From contig CALGAP010000011.1 in assembly GCA_937958995.1 (NCBI GenBank), forward strand, positions 62,001-126,000: a DNA stretch of 64,000 bases, written 5' to 3'. Numbering within the stretch: the first letter of the stretch is position 1; every line of letters starts with the position of its first letter. A program made the position numbers and the translations under genes. The stretch comes from an uncultured Chitinophagaceae bacterium. Lineage in GTDB: Bacteria; Bacteroidota; Bacteroidia; Chitinophagales; Chitinophagaceae. This document shows, piece after piece, positions 8,280 through 16,635 of this stretch. The notes beneath the pieces are model-generated. The model was not told where the DNA came from and made no database searches. It saw only the letters and a program-made list of their open reading frames with translations.

Positions 8280-9365
8280 TTAATCGCATCCCAACAATTC
8301 ACAAAGCTTCGCCTGCAGTTCCGGGCCGCGCAGATTTTTGCCAACAATAATTCCGTCTGGCCCTACCAGGTAATTCTGCGGAATAGCATCTACCCGGTAT
8401 TTCTGCGCTACTTCGTTTGACCAGTAGCGAAGATCGCTCACCTGGGTCCAGGCAAGGTTATCTTCACGGATGGCTTGCAGCCAGGCGTCGCGCTGGCGGT
8501 CGAGGGAAACGCCAAGCACGGTGAAGTTCTTATTCTTGAATTTGTTGTAAGCGGCTACCACGTTGGGATTTTCGAGACGGCAGGGTCTGCACCAGCTGGC
8601 CCAGAAATCGATGAGCACATATTTGCCGCGGAAAGAAGCGAGTGAAACGGGTTTGCCGCTGGTATCGCTTTGCGTAAAATCGATAGCGGGTGTACCCACA
8701 GCGCCAATCTTGCTTTCTGCAATTTCTTCTGCCAGTATTTTTCCGTAAAAACCTTGTTGCGCCGAGGCATCGAGCTGGTTAAAACGCTTTTCGAGTTTAT
8801 CCATATCCTGCTCAAGCGTCCTGGTGATATACAAGAGGAAAGGACTGAGCGGAGAAGATTTTTTGCTGGTAACAAAGCGGTCAATAGTCGATGTCACCAG
8901 TTCATATTGTTTCTGAAATGCGTTCACCAATGAATCTTCGCGTTGAATGCCGGGTGTGGCCTGGATGCGTTTCTGCAGGTCAATCAGTTTTTCCATCAGG
9001 GGATTGAACGTGTTTTGCAGTTCCATAAAATCACTATGCGCGGGTGAACCGGCTACCTGGAATTCCTGCGGATTATCGGCGTCGCCTTTGATGGTCAATT
9101 TGCTGTTGTCGAGAAACAGCACCGCTTTTTTCCCGGAACCTTCCATAAACAGGTGATACAGGTTGGGGTCTTCCACTTTTCCTTTCAGTACAAAGCTGCC
9201 GTGATCAACCACGGTAGTGGCTACGGTATCGTTCTGTTTACTCAAATTGATCAATGCCACGCGGCTGTTCTCGGGCAGGCCCATAATGGTACCCTTTATC
9301 TCAAATCCATCCTGTGCAAGGAGGCCGAGGGGCAATATCAGCATGAGCGCCAGCAAGTTCTTCAT
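8280..9365 (-). CDS. TlpA-like thiol-disulfide oxidoreductase with DUF4369 domain
   Basis: 361 residues. The signal peptide MKNLLALMLILPLGLLAQ predicts export to the periplasm. Residues about 20-115 fit the DUF4369 beta domain (FEIKGTIMGLPENSRVALINLSKQ, ... LTIKGDADNPQEFQVAGSPAH). A helical linker follows, then a C-terminal redoxin/AhpC-TSA domain from about 225 with WASWCRPCRLENP, the CxxC active site, and later VDAIPQNYLVGPDGIIVGKNLRG containing the cis-Pro. Such proteins usually reduce disulfides of exported proteins. The gene begins 7 nt after hisIE stops, so it is probably the last gene of the trp-his transcript, although it has no obvious link to amino acid synthesis. Confidence 0.93.
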   Translation of the reverse strand: MKNLLALMLILPLGLLAQDGFEIKGTIMGLPENSRVALINLSKQNDTVATTVVDHGSFVLKGKVEDPNLYHLFMEGSGKKAVLFLDNSKLTIKGDADNPQEFQVAGSPAHSDFMELQNTFNPLMEKLIDLQKRIQATPGIQREDSLVNAFQKQYELVTSTIDRFVTSKKSSPLSPFLLYITRTLEQDMDKLEKRFNQLDASAQQGFYGKILAEEIAESKIGAVGTPAIDFTQSDTSGKPVSLASFRGKYVLIDFWASWCRPCRLENPNVVAAYNKFKNKNFTVLGVSLDRQRDAWLQAIREDNLAWTQVSDLRYWSNEVAQKYRVDAIPQNYLVGPDGIIVGKNLRGPELQAKLCELLGCD

Positions 9366-9372
9366 AAAGTAT

Positions 9373-9969
9373 TTATTTTGAATGTCTGCTTTTTAAAACG
9401 TCAACGACGGCCTGCAAATTATGACCTTTTGCGTTAAGTAATACCAAATAGTGGAAGAGCAGGTCGGCAGCCTCGTTCAGAAATAATTGATCGTTATTGT
9501 CTTTGGCTTCAATTACCAGTTCTATCGCCTCTTCCCCAACCTTTTGTGCAATCTTGTTGATGCCTGTATGAAACAATTTGCGCACGTACGACTGCTGATC
9601 ATCGCTTTTTTTCCGCAGGTTGATAATTTCTTCCAGGTAGAAGAGAAAATCTTCTGAATGGTTGCGTTCGCTCCAGCAGGTGTCTGCGCCGGTGTGGCAG
9701 GTAGGTCCCAGCGGCTCGGCTTTAATGAGCAGGGTATCGTTATCGCAATCTGGCAGAACTTCTTTTACCAGCAGGTGATGGCCACTCTCCTCGCCTTTTG
9801 TCCATAGGCGCTTTTTACTACGACTATAAAACGTGACCTTTCCTTCGGCCATCGTTTTGTTCAATGCTTCTTCGTTCATGAATCCAAGCATCAACACTTT
9901 ATGTGTTCTGAAATCCTGGATGATGGCCGGTGCCAGGCCGTCGCTGCATTTTTTAAAATCTATTTTCAT
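9373..9969 (-). CDS. hisIE: Phosphoribosyl-AMP cyclohydrolase / phosphoribosyl-ATP pyrophosphatase
   Basis: 198 residues, the usual length of the bifunctional protein for histidine steps 2 and 3. The HisI half (about 1-105) has VTFYSRSKKRLWTKGEESGH and the metal-binding residues in DCDNDTLLI and GPTCHTGADTCW. The HisE half (about 110-198) has the helical EEIINLRKK and QKVGEEAIELVIEAKD with the acidic cluster typical of the MazG-like fold. Its ATG overlaps the TGA of the upstream 57-residue ORF by the tetranucleotide ATGA (9966-9969), indicating translational coupling. Confidence 0.97.
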   Translation of the reverse strand: MKIDFKKCSDGLAPAIIQDFRTHKVLMLGFMNEEALNKTMAEGKVTFYSRSKKRLWTKGEESGHHLLVKEVLPDCDNDTLLIKAEPLGPTCHTGADTCWSERNHSEDFLFYLEEIINLRKKSDDQQSYVRKLFHTGINKIAQKVGEEAIELVIEAKDNNDQLFLNEAADLLFHYLVLLNAKGHNLQAVVDVLKSRHSK

Positions 9970-10139
9970 TCTGTATTGTCTTGTTCCTCTTGTTTGCGCT
10001 TGCGCAATGTTTCCAGCAAGGCTTCCTGTTTTTCTTGTAAGCGCTCCCGGCGGTGACGAGCCTTATCTCTTTGCCTATTCCGCACGTAGGTGATAATATT
10101 AAATGCAATGCCTAAAGCTAGTAGCGCCCAGTAAATCAT
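9966..10139 (-). CDS. 57-residue single-helix membrane protein between hisF and hisIE
   Basis: The frame runs ATG (10139-10137) to TGA (9968-9966), 57 codons plus stop. Its start overlaps the hisF stop as ATGA and its own stop overlaps the hisIE start as ATGA, so it is exactly spliced into the operon by coupling at both ends. The N-terminal 18 residues are hydrophobic (MIYWALLALGIAFNIITY) and the remainder is highly charged and helical (RNRQRDKARHRRERLQEKQEALLETLRKR), a membrane anchor plus amphipathic or coiled-coil tail. I recognise no family. Function unknown; the double overlap and sensible composition make it a likely real gene. Confidence 0.78.
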   Translation of the reverse strand: MIYWALLALGIAFNIITYVRNRQRDKARHRRERLQEKQEALLETLRKRKQEEQDNTE

Positions 10140-10897
10140 ATGGTCCTTACCGGAATTTGATGTTGTTGCAAATATCCTTTTAATTCGGGAATTGAAATTT
10201 CTTTAAAGTGGAAGATGCTCGCCGCCAGCGCCGCATCGGCCTTGCCTTTGGTAAATACTTCCGTGAAATGCGCCATAGTGCCTCCGCCCCCCGATGCAAT
10301 TACCGGCACGGGCAGGTTCTCAGCCAATTGTCTCGTTATATCAATAGCAAAGCCCTGCCTGGTGCCATCATGATTCATAGACGTGAGTAAAATTTCACCC
10401 GCACCGAGTTGCACGGCTTGTCTTGCCCAATCGAAACATAATTTATCCGTCTTTACTCTCCCGCCATTGAGATACACATACCACTGGCCGTCTTCTTCCT
10501 GCCTGGTATCAATGGCCAATACCACGCACTGGCTGCCGAATTCCGAAGCCAAGTCGCTGATGAGTTGCGGATTCTTGAAGGCAGCGGTATTCACTGAAAT
10601 TTTATCAGCGCCATTTTGCAGCAGCGCATGCACATCTTCCACGCTGCTGATACCGCCCCCTACTGTGAAAGGTATGTTGATATGATGCGCAATACGGTTG
10701 ACGAGCTCACGCAGCGTTTGGCGCTTTTCATTAGTGGCCGTGATATCGAGAAACACCAGTTCATCAGCGCCCTCTTTGGCATACAGGGCGCCCAGCTCTA
10801 CAGGGTCGCCGGCATCACGCAGGTTCACGAAGTTGGTGCCTTTCACGGTGCGGCCATCTTTTATATCAAGACAAGGAAGGATCCTTTTGCACAACAT
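10136..10897 (-). CDS. hisF: Imidazole glycerol phosphate synthase, cyclase subunit
   Basis: 253 residues from the ATG at 10897 (MLCKRILPCLDIKDGRTVKG); an in-frame ATG at 10915 is possible but non-canonical. HisF is a (beta-alpha)8 barrel that uses ammonia from HisH to form IGP and AICAR. Visible features are the catalytic Asp in CLDIKDGR, the phosphate-binding FTVGGGISSVEDV, the second catalytic Asp in LAIDTRQ, and VIASGGGGTMAHF. HisA lies 56 nt upstream and hisH before that. The stop overlaps the start of the small membrane ORF. Confidence 0.97.
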   Translation of the reverse strand: MLCKRILPCLDIKDGRTVKGTNFVNLRDAGDPVELGALYAKEGADELVFLDITATNEKRQTLRELVNRIAHHINIPFTVGGGISSVEDVHALLQNGADKISVNTAAFKNPQLISDLASEFGSQCVVLAIDTRQEEDGQWYVYLNGGRVKTDKLCFDWARQAVQLGAGEILLTSMNHDGTRQGFAIDITRQLAENLPVPVIASGGGGTMAHFTEVFTKGKADAALAASIFHFKEISIPELKGYLQQHQIPVRTI

Positions 10898-10953
10898 GGT
10901 TTTTATTTTTTGCAATATCTCACATCACCGGCAGGCGGCGCATGTGGTGCTGG

Positions 10954-11676
10954 TTATAATTTGGCGAATGTCTGCAGCTCGCGCAGCGAGATGCGGTTTT
11001 CATAAATGGCTTTCCCGATAATCACTCCCTTGCATCCGATGGCAGCGAGCTCTTCCACGTCTTCCACACTGCTTACGCCGCCGCTGGCAATGAAATGTAA
11101 TGAAGGAAAGCGTTCGATGATTTTTTTGTACAACTCTGCCGAAGGACCTTCAAGCAATCCGTCTTTGCTAACATCTGTACAAAATACGTTCGTGATGCCC
11201 TGGTCAATATATTGTTGTAAAAAATCGAAAACATTTATTTCGGTTGTTTCGGTCCAGCCGCCCACCGCAATGCTTTCTCCTTTCACATCGGCGCCGAGCA
11301 AAAATTTTTCGGGGCCGTATTGCAGGAGCCATTTTACGAAAGTCTCTTTGTCCTTAACTGCAATACTTCCAACGGTTGCGAGTGCCGCGCCAGAGTCAAA
11401 AACAATCTGCACCTCTTTTTCAGATTTAATACCGCCGCCAAAATCAATGACGAGCGAAGTCTTACCGGCTATGGTCTCCAACACTCTCCAGTTTTTGACC
11501 GTGCCTGCTTTGGCGCCGTCAAGATCTACCAGGTGCAGTCTTTCCAAACCCGCGTCTTCAAATTGTTTGGCAACTTCAAGCGGGTGTTCATTGTAAATCT
11601 TTTTCTGTGAATAATCGCCTTGCGTCAGGCGCACGCATTTTCCATCAATGATATCTATGGCGGGAATTATTTCCAT
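10954..11676 (-). CDS. hisA: Phosphoribosylformimino-AICAR ribotide isomerase
   Basis: 240 residues, standard length. HisA catalyses the Amadori rearrangement of ProFAR to PRFAR, step 4 of histidine synthesis. It begins MEIIPAIDIIDGKCVRLTQGDY with the catalytic Asp in AIDIIDG, has IDFGGGIKSEKEV (phosphate loop), the second catalytic Asp in FCTDVSKDGLLEGPS, and FIASGGVSSVEDV near the C terminus. The start follows the hisH stop by 3 nt, so the two are tightly coupled. Confidence 0.97.
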   Translation of the reverse strand: MEIIPAIDIIDGKCVRLTQGDYSQKKIYNEHPLEVAKQFEDAGLERLHLVDLDGAKAGTVKNWRVLETIAGKTSLVIDFGGGIKSEKEVQIVFDSGAALATVGSIAVKDKETFVKWLLQYGPEKFLLGADVKGESIAVGGWTETTEINVFDFLQQYIDQGITNVFCTDVSKDGLLEGPSAELYKKIIERFPSLHFIASGGVSSVEDVEELAAIGCKGVIIGKAIYENRISLRELQTFAKL

Positions 11677-11679
11677 GGC

Positions 11680-12270
11680 TTATAGCTCTAAAAAATTTTG
11701 GATGATCTTTTCGCCAACGGTGGCACTTTTTTCCGGGTGAAATTGAACGCCGTAAAAATTGTCCCGGTGCAATGCCGCGCTGTAGGGTTGCACATAGTCG
11801 GCGGTAGCAATGGTATCGTTGCCCAGCGCGGCGTAGTAACCATGCACGAAATAACAAAAGCTGTTTTCGGGAACGTCTTTGAAAAGTGGTGATTTCAGGT
11901 TAAATATGTTGTTCCATCCTATCTGCGGCACTTTTAAAGATGCATCCTGCGGAGTGAACAGTCTTACTTTTTCGGGGAAAATGCCGAGACATTGCGTGTC
12001 GTTTTCCTCGCTGTGTTCGCACATCAGTTGCATGCCGAGGCAGATACCGAGAACGGGTTGTTTCAATTCTTTTATCAGTTTATCCAATTGCCGCTCTTTG
12101 AGATACCGCATAGCGCTATTTGCCTCTCCTACGCCTGGAAAAATCACTTTATCTGCCGTCCGAATCTGCTCTTCATCGTCGGTTACGACGGCCTGCCTGC
12201 CGATTCGTTCTAATGCATACAGCACAGATTGAATATTGCCGGCGTTATATTTTAAAATCACAACATTCAT
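11680..12270 (-). CDS. hisH: Imidazole glycerol phosphate synthase, glutamine amidotransferase subunit
   Basis: 196 residues from the ATG at 12270 (MNVVILKYNAGN); an ATG two codons upstream (12276) is equally readable. It supplies ammonia to HisF. The class I triad is present: Cys in LGICLGMQLM, and His and Glu in GVQFHPEKS. It is the first his gene of the cluster and starts about 100 nt after trpA stops. That gap has a weak -7 match (AAGTTTTG) but no convincing promoter, so trp and his genes may share a transcript. Confidence 0.97.
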   Translation of the reverse strand: MNVVILKYNAGNIQSVLYALERIGRQAVVTDDEEQIRTADKVIFPGVGEANSAMRYLKERQLDKLIKELKQPVLGICLGMQLMCEHSEENDTQCLGIFPEKVRLFTPQDASLKVPQIGWNNIFNLKSPLFKDVPENSFCYFVHGYYAALGNDTIATADYVQPYSAALHRDNFYGVQFHPEKSATVGEKIIQNFLEL

Positions 12271-12371
12271 GGTCATTGTTCTTTTCTGAAAATGATTCCA
12301 AAACTTTACGGGTCGTTTACTTTTTTGCCACCCATCCTTCGATCAAAATTTTTTTCCGGGGAAACAGGCAA

Positions 12372-13148
12372 TTAATTTGACGACTTCACTTCGCATAAGA
12401 AATCCTTTATATCCTTTTCCAAATCCTTACTATGCTCAATCGCCTTTATAAATGCCGTGCCGATTATTGCCCCGTTCGCATATTGACAAGCCGCATCAAA
12501 ACTTGCTTTGTCTTTTATCCCAAAACCTACCAGCACTGGGTTTTTCAGTTTCATATTCTGCAGGCGTTGCAGGTAGGCATTTACCGCATTCATATCCTTA
12601 TCTTTTCCGGTAGTAGAAGATGAGGATACTGCGTATAAAAACCCTGTACTAAGACTATCCAATTTCCGGATTCTTTCTTCCGATGTTTCGGGTGTAATCA
12701 AAAAACTAAAGTTCAGACCATACCGCTGAATAATCGGGCCGTATTCGTTTTCGAATTCGTATTCCGGCAGATCAGGCAGTATCAACCCGTCCACCGGCAT
12801 ATCGGCGGCATCTTTGCAAAATTTTTCAAAACCGTATTGCAATACGGGGTTCATATAACCCATCAGTATCACCGGCACATAGATCTGGTGACGAAAGCCG
12901 CGCAGTTGATCAAACAACTTCGCGATGGTCATGCCATTGGCGAGGGCGCGCGAACTGCTGGCTTGTATCACAGGACCATCGGCCAGCGGGTCGCTGTAAG
13001 GCATACCCAGTTCGATCATGTCGGCGCCGTTATCCTGCAGCGACTTCATCACGGTAAGGGTGCTTTCCAGCTCGGGAAAGCCTGCCGTACAATACACGTT
13101 AAGGATATTATTTTTTTTCTTCTGAAATAACTCCTGTATCCTGTTCAT
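12372..13148 (-). CDS. trpA: Tryptophan synthase alpha chain
   Basis: 258 residues. It cleaves indole-3-glycerol phosphate to indole and glyceraldehyde 3-phosphate and passes indole to TrpB. The catalytic Glu and Asp lie in DMIELGMPYSDPLADGP, the family signature. Later VGFGIKDKASF and ANGAIIGTAFIKAIE bind phosphate. Start and trpB stop overlap by ATGA (13145-13148), the expected coupling of the two subunits. Confidence 0.97.
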   Translation of the reverse strand: MNRIQELFQKKKNNILNVYCTAGFPELESTLTVMKSLQDNGADMIELGMPYSDPLADGPVIQASSSRALANGMTIAKLFDQLRGFRHQIYVPVILMGYMNPVLQYGFEKFCKDAADMPVDGLILPDLPEYEFENEYGPIIQRYGLNFSFLITPETSEERIRKLDSLSTGFLYAVSSSSTTGKDKDMNAVNAYLQRLQNMKLKNPVLVGFGIKDKASFDAACQYANGAIIGTAFIKAIEHSKDLEKDIKDFLCEVKSSN

Positions 13149-14350
13149 GATTTTCTGTTTTCCATTGCTTTCATATAAGTGCCCAAATCTTTATCGCCGC
13201 GGCCGCTGAGGCACAGCACCACTACATCATCTTTCTTAAAAGAAAGCTTGTTTAGCGCATATAAAGCGTGCGCCGATTCCAGCGCGGGAATGATGCCTTC
13301 CAGTTTTGCCAGTTCGAATGCAGCTTCCAAAGCTTCTTCGTCGGTGGCGCTGAGGAAGGTGCCGCGGCCGCTGTCGAACAAATGCGCGTGCAGGGGGCCA
13401 ATGCCGGGATAATCGAGACCGGCTGAAATACTATGCGGCTCCACTACTTGTCCGTCGGCGGTTTGCATTACCAGGCTTTTGCTGCCATGCAAAATGCCGG
13501 GAGTGCCAAGTTGCGTAGTGGCGGCGCTCTTGCCGCTGGTTAATCCTTGTCCGGCGGCTTCCACAGCTACTAATTTTACGTCCAGTTCATCGAGGTAATG
13601 ATAAAACGCACCCGCTGCATTGCTGCCACCACCCACACAGGCCACTACATGCGTGGGCAGCTCGCTGCCGGTTTTTTCTTTCAGCTGCCAGCGAATTTCT
13701 TCGCTGATCACGCTTTGAAAACGGGCCACCATATCGGGATATGGATGCGGGCCCACCACGCTGCCGATGATATAATGCGTATCAAGCGGGTTGTTGATCC
13801 AGTCGCGGATGGCTTCATTCGTAGCGTCCTTCAACGTCTTGCTGCCGCTGATGGCGGGCACTACGGTAGCGCCGAGCATTTTCATGCGTGCTACGTTGGG
13901 CGCCTGCCGCTCAATGTCTTTTTCACCCATATATACAATGCACTCTACCCCTTTCAGCGCGCATACGGTGGCAGTAGCTACGCCGTGCTGACCGGCGCCG
14001 GTTTCCGCAATGATGCGTTTTTTCCCTAACCGCAGTGCCAGCAATATCTGCCCGATGGTGTTGTTTACTTTATGCGCGCCGGTATGACAGAGGTCTTCGC
14101 GCTTCAGGTAAACATTGGTGTTATATTTTTTACTCAGCCGCCCGGCAAAATACAATGGTGTGGGCCGCCCCGCGAAATCGCGCAGCAATTGCCTGAACTC
14201 TTTTTGAAATTGCTCGTCGTAAATGATCTGCTTGTACTTTGCCTTCAGTTCTTCTACGTTGCGATGCAACATTTCAGGTATATAGGCGCCGCCAAATTTG
14301 CCATAGTAGCCCATTTCATTGGGCTGCTGATATGTTGTGGTTGTTGACAT
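13145..14350 (-). CDS. trpB: Tryptophan synthase beta chain
   Basis: 401 residues from the ATG at 14350 (MSTTTTYQQPNEMGYYGKFGG); the ATG at 14362 would add four residues and overlap the upstream gene by 10 nt. This PLP enzyme joins indole and serine. The Schiff-base Lys is in CHTGAHKVNNTIGQ, the Glu of catalysis in IAETGAGQHGVATAT, and the phosphate loop in CVGGGSNAAGAF. The length fits TrpB1. Neighbours are trpA downstream (4-nt overlap) and the CTP-synthase-like gene upstream. Confidence 0.97.
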   Translation of the reverse strand: MSTTTTYQQPNEMGYYGKFGGAYIPEMLHRNVEELKAKYKQIIYDEQFQKEFRQLLRDFAGRPTPLYFAGRLSKKYNTNVYLKREDLCHTGAHKVNNTIGQILLALRLGKKRIIAETGAGQHGVATATVCALKGVECIVYMGEKDIERQAPNVARMKMLGATVVPAISGSKTLKDATNEAIRDWINNPLDTHYIIGSVVGPHPYPDMVARFQSVISEEIRWQLKEKTGSELPTHVVACVGGGSNAAGAFYHYLDELDVKLVAVEAAGQGLTSGKSAATTQLGTPGILHGSKSLVMQTADGQVVEPHSISAGLDYPGIGPLHAHLFDSGRGTFLSATDEEALEAAFELAKLEGIIPALESAHALYALNKLSFKKDDVVVLCLSGRGDKDLGTYMKAMENRKS

Positions 14351-14352
14351 GT

Positions 14353-15069
14353 TCAATTCCATTTTACCAATACACGTTCTGCCACTGCCTGCACAAAACC
14401 CATCACCAGCGGATGCGGTTTTTCCAGTATATCATTATCCTGCGGCACAAAGAGCGTGGCTATAAAAAAAGGATGATTTTCCAGTTCCATGATCCTCGCT
14501 TCCTGGTTGCTGTCGGTGGCCACCACCTGGAAGCCTGAATAGTGTATCTCCTGCTGGTATTGCGGGTTCAATCCAAAATCGCAATAGTATTTTTCCATCA
14601 CCTTATCGGCATGGTAAGCCTTGTAGGTCCTGGACATTTTGCGTGTAATCATCAACTCCATGGTCTGACCCTTCAGCGAACAACTCAATGGCGAAATCAC
14701 CAGGTCTGAAGCATATGGATCGTATTCGGCGTGTTGCGCGTTGCGGATAAACAACACGTGCCGCGCAAACTCGAGTACCATGTGCTGAAAGCCGCCGCAG
14801 GTGCCCAGGACCGGTAGAAAATTTTCTCGCGCAAACTGAATGATCTTCAGCGCACCCAGCATATCCTTATAGGGACTACCCGGCGCGACGAGATAGCCGT
14901 TGAAACGGCTGGTAATTTCCTCGAACCTCGGTTCCACGCTTCCTGTGCTTATCCATTCATACTCCATCGGAATCCCAATGCGCGCGATAGCCAATGTCAG
15001 CGCTTCGTTGGTAGCCGCGTGCGAACGGAAAGTTTCATCATACTCCCCGATGATGCCGATCCTGATCAT
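14353..15069 (-). CDS. CTP synthase C-terminal-domain-like protein inside the trp operon
   Basis: 238 residues, a class I amidotransferase fold related to the glutaminase half of CTP synthase, with no synthetase half. It starts MIRIGIIGEYDETFRSH. The nucleophile elbow is kept (VLGTCGGFQH, Cys91). The segment at about 199-229 aligns with the end of CTP synthase (HPFF...HPLVMGFVQAV), but where CTP synthase has QFHPEF with catalytic His and Glu this protein has LFVPQD, so Val208 and Gln210 replace them. A normal Cys-His-Glu triad is therefore absent. It matches what databases call CTP synthase C-terminal region-related proteins. It lies 10 nt after trpF and touches trpB, so it is part of the trp transcript. 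Its role there is unknown. Confidence 0.85.
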   Translation of the reverse strand: MIRIGIIGEYDETFRSHAATNEALTLAIARIGIPMEYEWISTGSVEPRFEEITSRFNGYLVAPGSPYKDMLGALKIIQFARENFLPVLGTCGGFQHMVLEFARHVLFIRNAQHAEYDPYASDLVISPLSCSLKGQTMELMITRKMSRTYKAYHADKVMEKYYCDFGLNPQYQQEIHYSGFQVVATDSNQEARIMELENHPFFIATLFVPQDNDILEKPHPLVMGFVQAVAERVLVKWN

Positions 15070-15079
15070 GATATTATTT

Positions 15080-15709
15080 TTAAGCCAGGCGTTTCACAAA
15101 TTCTCTCACCTTATCCATATCCTTCACGCCGGGGGCAATTTCAAAACGGCTGTTGATGTCCACCGCAAAAAGAGCACGCGCCACGGGCTCCTTCGCAAAT
15201 TCGAGCAGTTTTTCTTCATCGCCGGGTTCGATGCCGCCACTCAGGAAAAATGGTTTACCCACCGTTACCCCCTTCAGCATCTCCCAGTTAAATTTTTTCC
15301 CGGTGCCGCCATAGCCCGCGCCCATGGTGTCGAACATAAACATGTCGCACACATCCATGTAAGGACGCACCATCCACTCGATGTTGTCGTTGTCGCTTAT
15401 ACGAAACGCTTTTACCACCGACACATAATCCGCGATCTTCTCGCAGTATTTGGGCGTTTCGTCGCCGTGCAACTGCACCATGTGCAGGCGGCATTCATCC
15501 ACCATATGCAAAACCTCTTCGATACCCGCATTCACAAATACACCCACCTTGTTCACGCTGTTTTCTTTCCTGATTTGCGTGGTGGTCATGTGTTTGAACA
15601 CATACCTCGGGCTTTTGGGGTAAAAGATAAATCCTGCAAAGGTTACGCCCATGCTGCCGAGCTGTTCCATCTGTTCCGGCAATGTCATGCCGCAAACTTT
15701 TACGCGCAT
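15080..15709 (-). CDS. trpF: Phosphoribosylanthranilate isomerase
   Basis: 209 residues. It isomerises N-(5'-phosphoribosyl)anthranilate to CdRP, the step before TrpC. The start MRVKVCGMTLPEQ carries the catalytic Cys, and the opposing Asp is in DMFMFDTMGAGYGGTGKKFNW. The phosphate loop is FFLSGGIEPGDEEKL, and FAVDINSRFEIAPGVKD closes the barrel. It is separate from trpC, unlike the fused enterobacterial gene. A 106-nt gap to trpC upstream contains T/G-rich repeat-like sequence and no gene. Confidence 0.96.
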   Translation of the reverse strand: MRVKVCGMTLPEQMEQLGSMGVTFAGFIFYPKSPRYVFKHMTTTQIRKENSVNKVGVFVNAGIEEVLHMVDECRLHMVQLHGDETPKYCEKIADYVSVVKAFRISDNDNIEWMVRPYMDVCDMFMFDTMGAGYGGTGKKFNWEMLKGVTVGKPFFLSGGIEPGDEEKLLEFAKEPVARALFAVDINSRFEIAPGVKDMDKVREFVKRLA

Positions 15710-15815
15710 AGCGATTAAGAGATTTTAAGTGTTAAAAGGTTATTGGCTATGCAACCGCTTGTGTTTCGCGCCAGGGTGCAATGTCTTCTTTGCGTGCTTT
15801 GCTCCTTTGCGCGTA

Positions 15816-16598
15816 TTATTTCAGCTTTTCCACAAAGGCCTTAAAGGCCTCACCAGGATATGGTTCCTTCATAAAATTTTCCCCGATCAAAAAACCGTTA
15901 AATCCATGCTCCTTAAACAGCCTTATAGCTGATGGCGAACTGATTCCGCTTTCTGCAATCTTTATCTTCTCATCGGGTATCAGCTCCGCCATTTTCAGGC
16001 TGCGCTCGATGTCCACTTCAAATGTCTTCAGGTTGCGGTTGTTGATGCCCACCAATGCCGTATCGTCGCAGATATGACCAAGTTCTTCCTCATCATGAAG
16101 CTCGAGCAGCACTTCCAGACCGAGCGACATAGCCAGTGCCGCCAGGCGCTTCACCGCAGCCGGTGTCAGGCAGGCTGCAATCAGCAAGATCACATCGGCG
16201 CCGATGGCCTTGGCTTCCACCACCTGGTATTCGTCTATGATAAAGTCTTTTCGCAATAATGGACAAGTTACCGCCTCGCGCGCAATCATCAGGTCGTCGG
16301 AAAAGCCGCCGAAATATTTTTCGTCGGTAAGCACCGATATGCCCGCGGCGCCGTAGCGCTCATAGTCTTTCACCACGTCTATGATCTCCGCGGTATCGTT
16401 GATCACACCCTTGGATGGCGAGCGGCGCTTGAATTCAGCAATGATGCCTGTTGAACTGTTTTTCGCCAGCACTTCGTGCAACGAAACCGTGGCGTGTTCG
16501 TACAGCGGATACTTTTCCAGCACGTGAAATGGCAGCATCACCCTTTTGTTCTCCACTTCCTTTTTTTTGTCGGCGACTATTTTTTCTAATATATCCAT
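15816..16598 (-). CDS. trpC: Indole-3-glycerol phosphate synthase
   Basis: 260 residues. It closes the indole ring by decarboxylation of CdRP. Recognisable parts are the N-terminal helix MDILEKIVADKKKEVENK, the Glu and Lys of IIAEFKRRSPSKG, SVLTDEKYFGG, the catalytic Lys in LLRKDFIIDEYQV, LVGINNRNLKTFEVD, and AESGISSPSAI with the phosphate site. It follows trpD by 37 nt. Confidence 0.97.
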   Translation of the reverse strand: MDILEKIVADKKKEVENKRVMLPFHVLEKYPLYEHATVSLHEVLAKNSSTGIIAEFKRRSPSKGVINDTAEIIDVVKDYERYGAAGISVLTDEKYFGGFSDDLMIAREAVTCPLLRKDFIIDEYQVVEAKAIGADVILLIAACLTPAAVKRLAALAMSLGLEVLLELHDEEELGHICDDTALVGINNRNLKTFEVDIERSLKMAELIPDEKIKIAESGISSPSAIRLFKEHGFNGFLIGENFMKEPYPGEAFKAFVEKLK

Positions 16599-16635
16599 TG
16601 GGAAAAGCTCGAGTGTTTAATTCTTCAATCCGGTG

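Noticed and set aside
12277..12371. Histidine leader peptide or attenuator before hisH
   Set aside because: No run of His codons and no stem with U tract in this gap.
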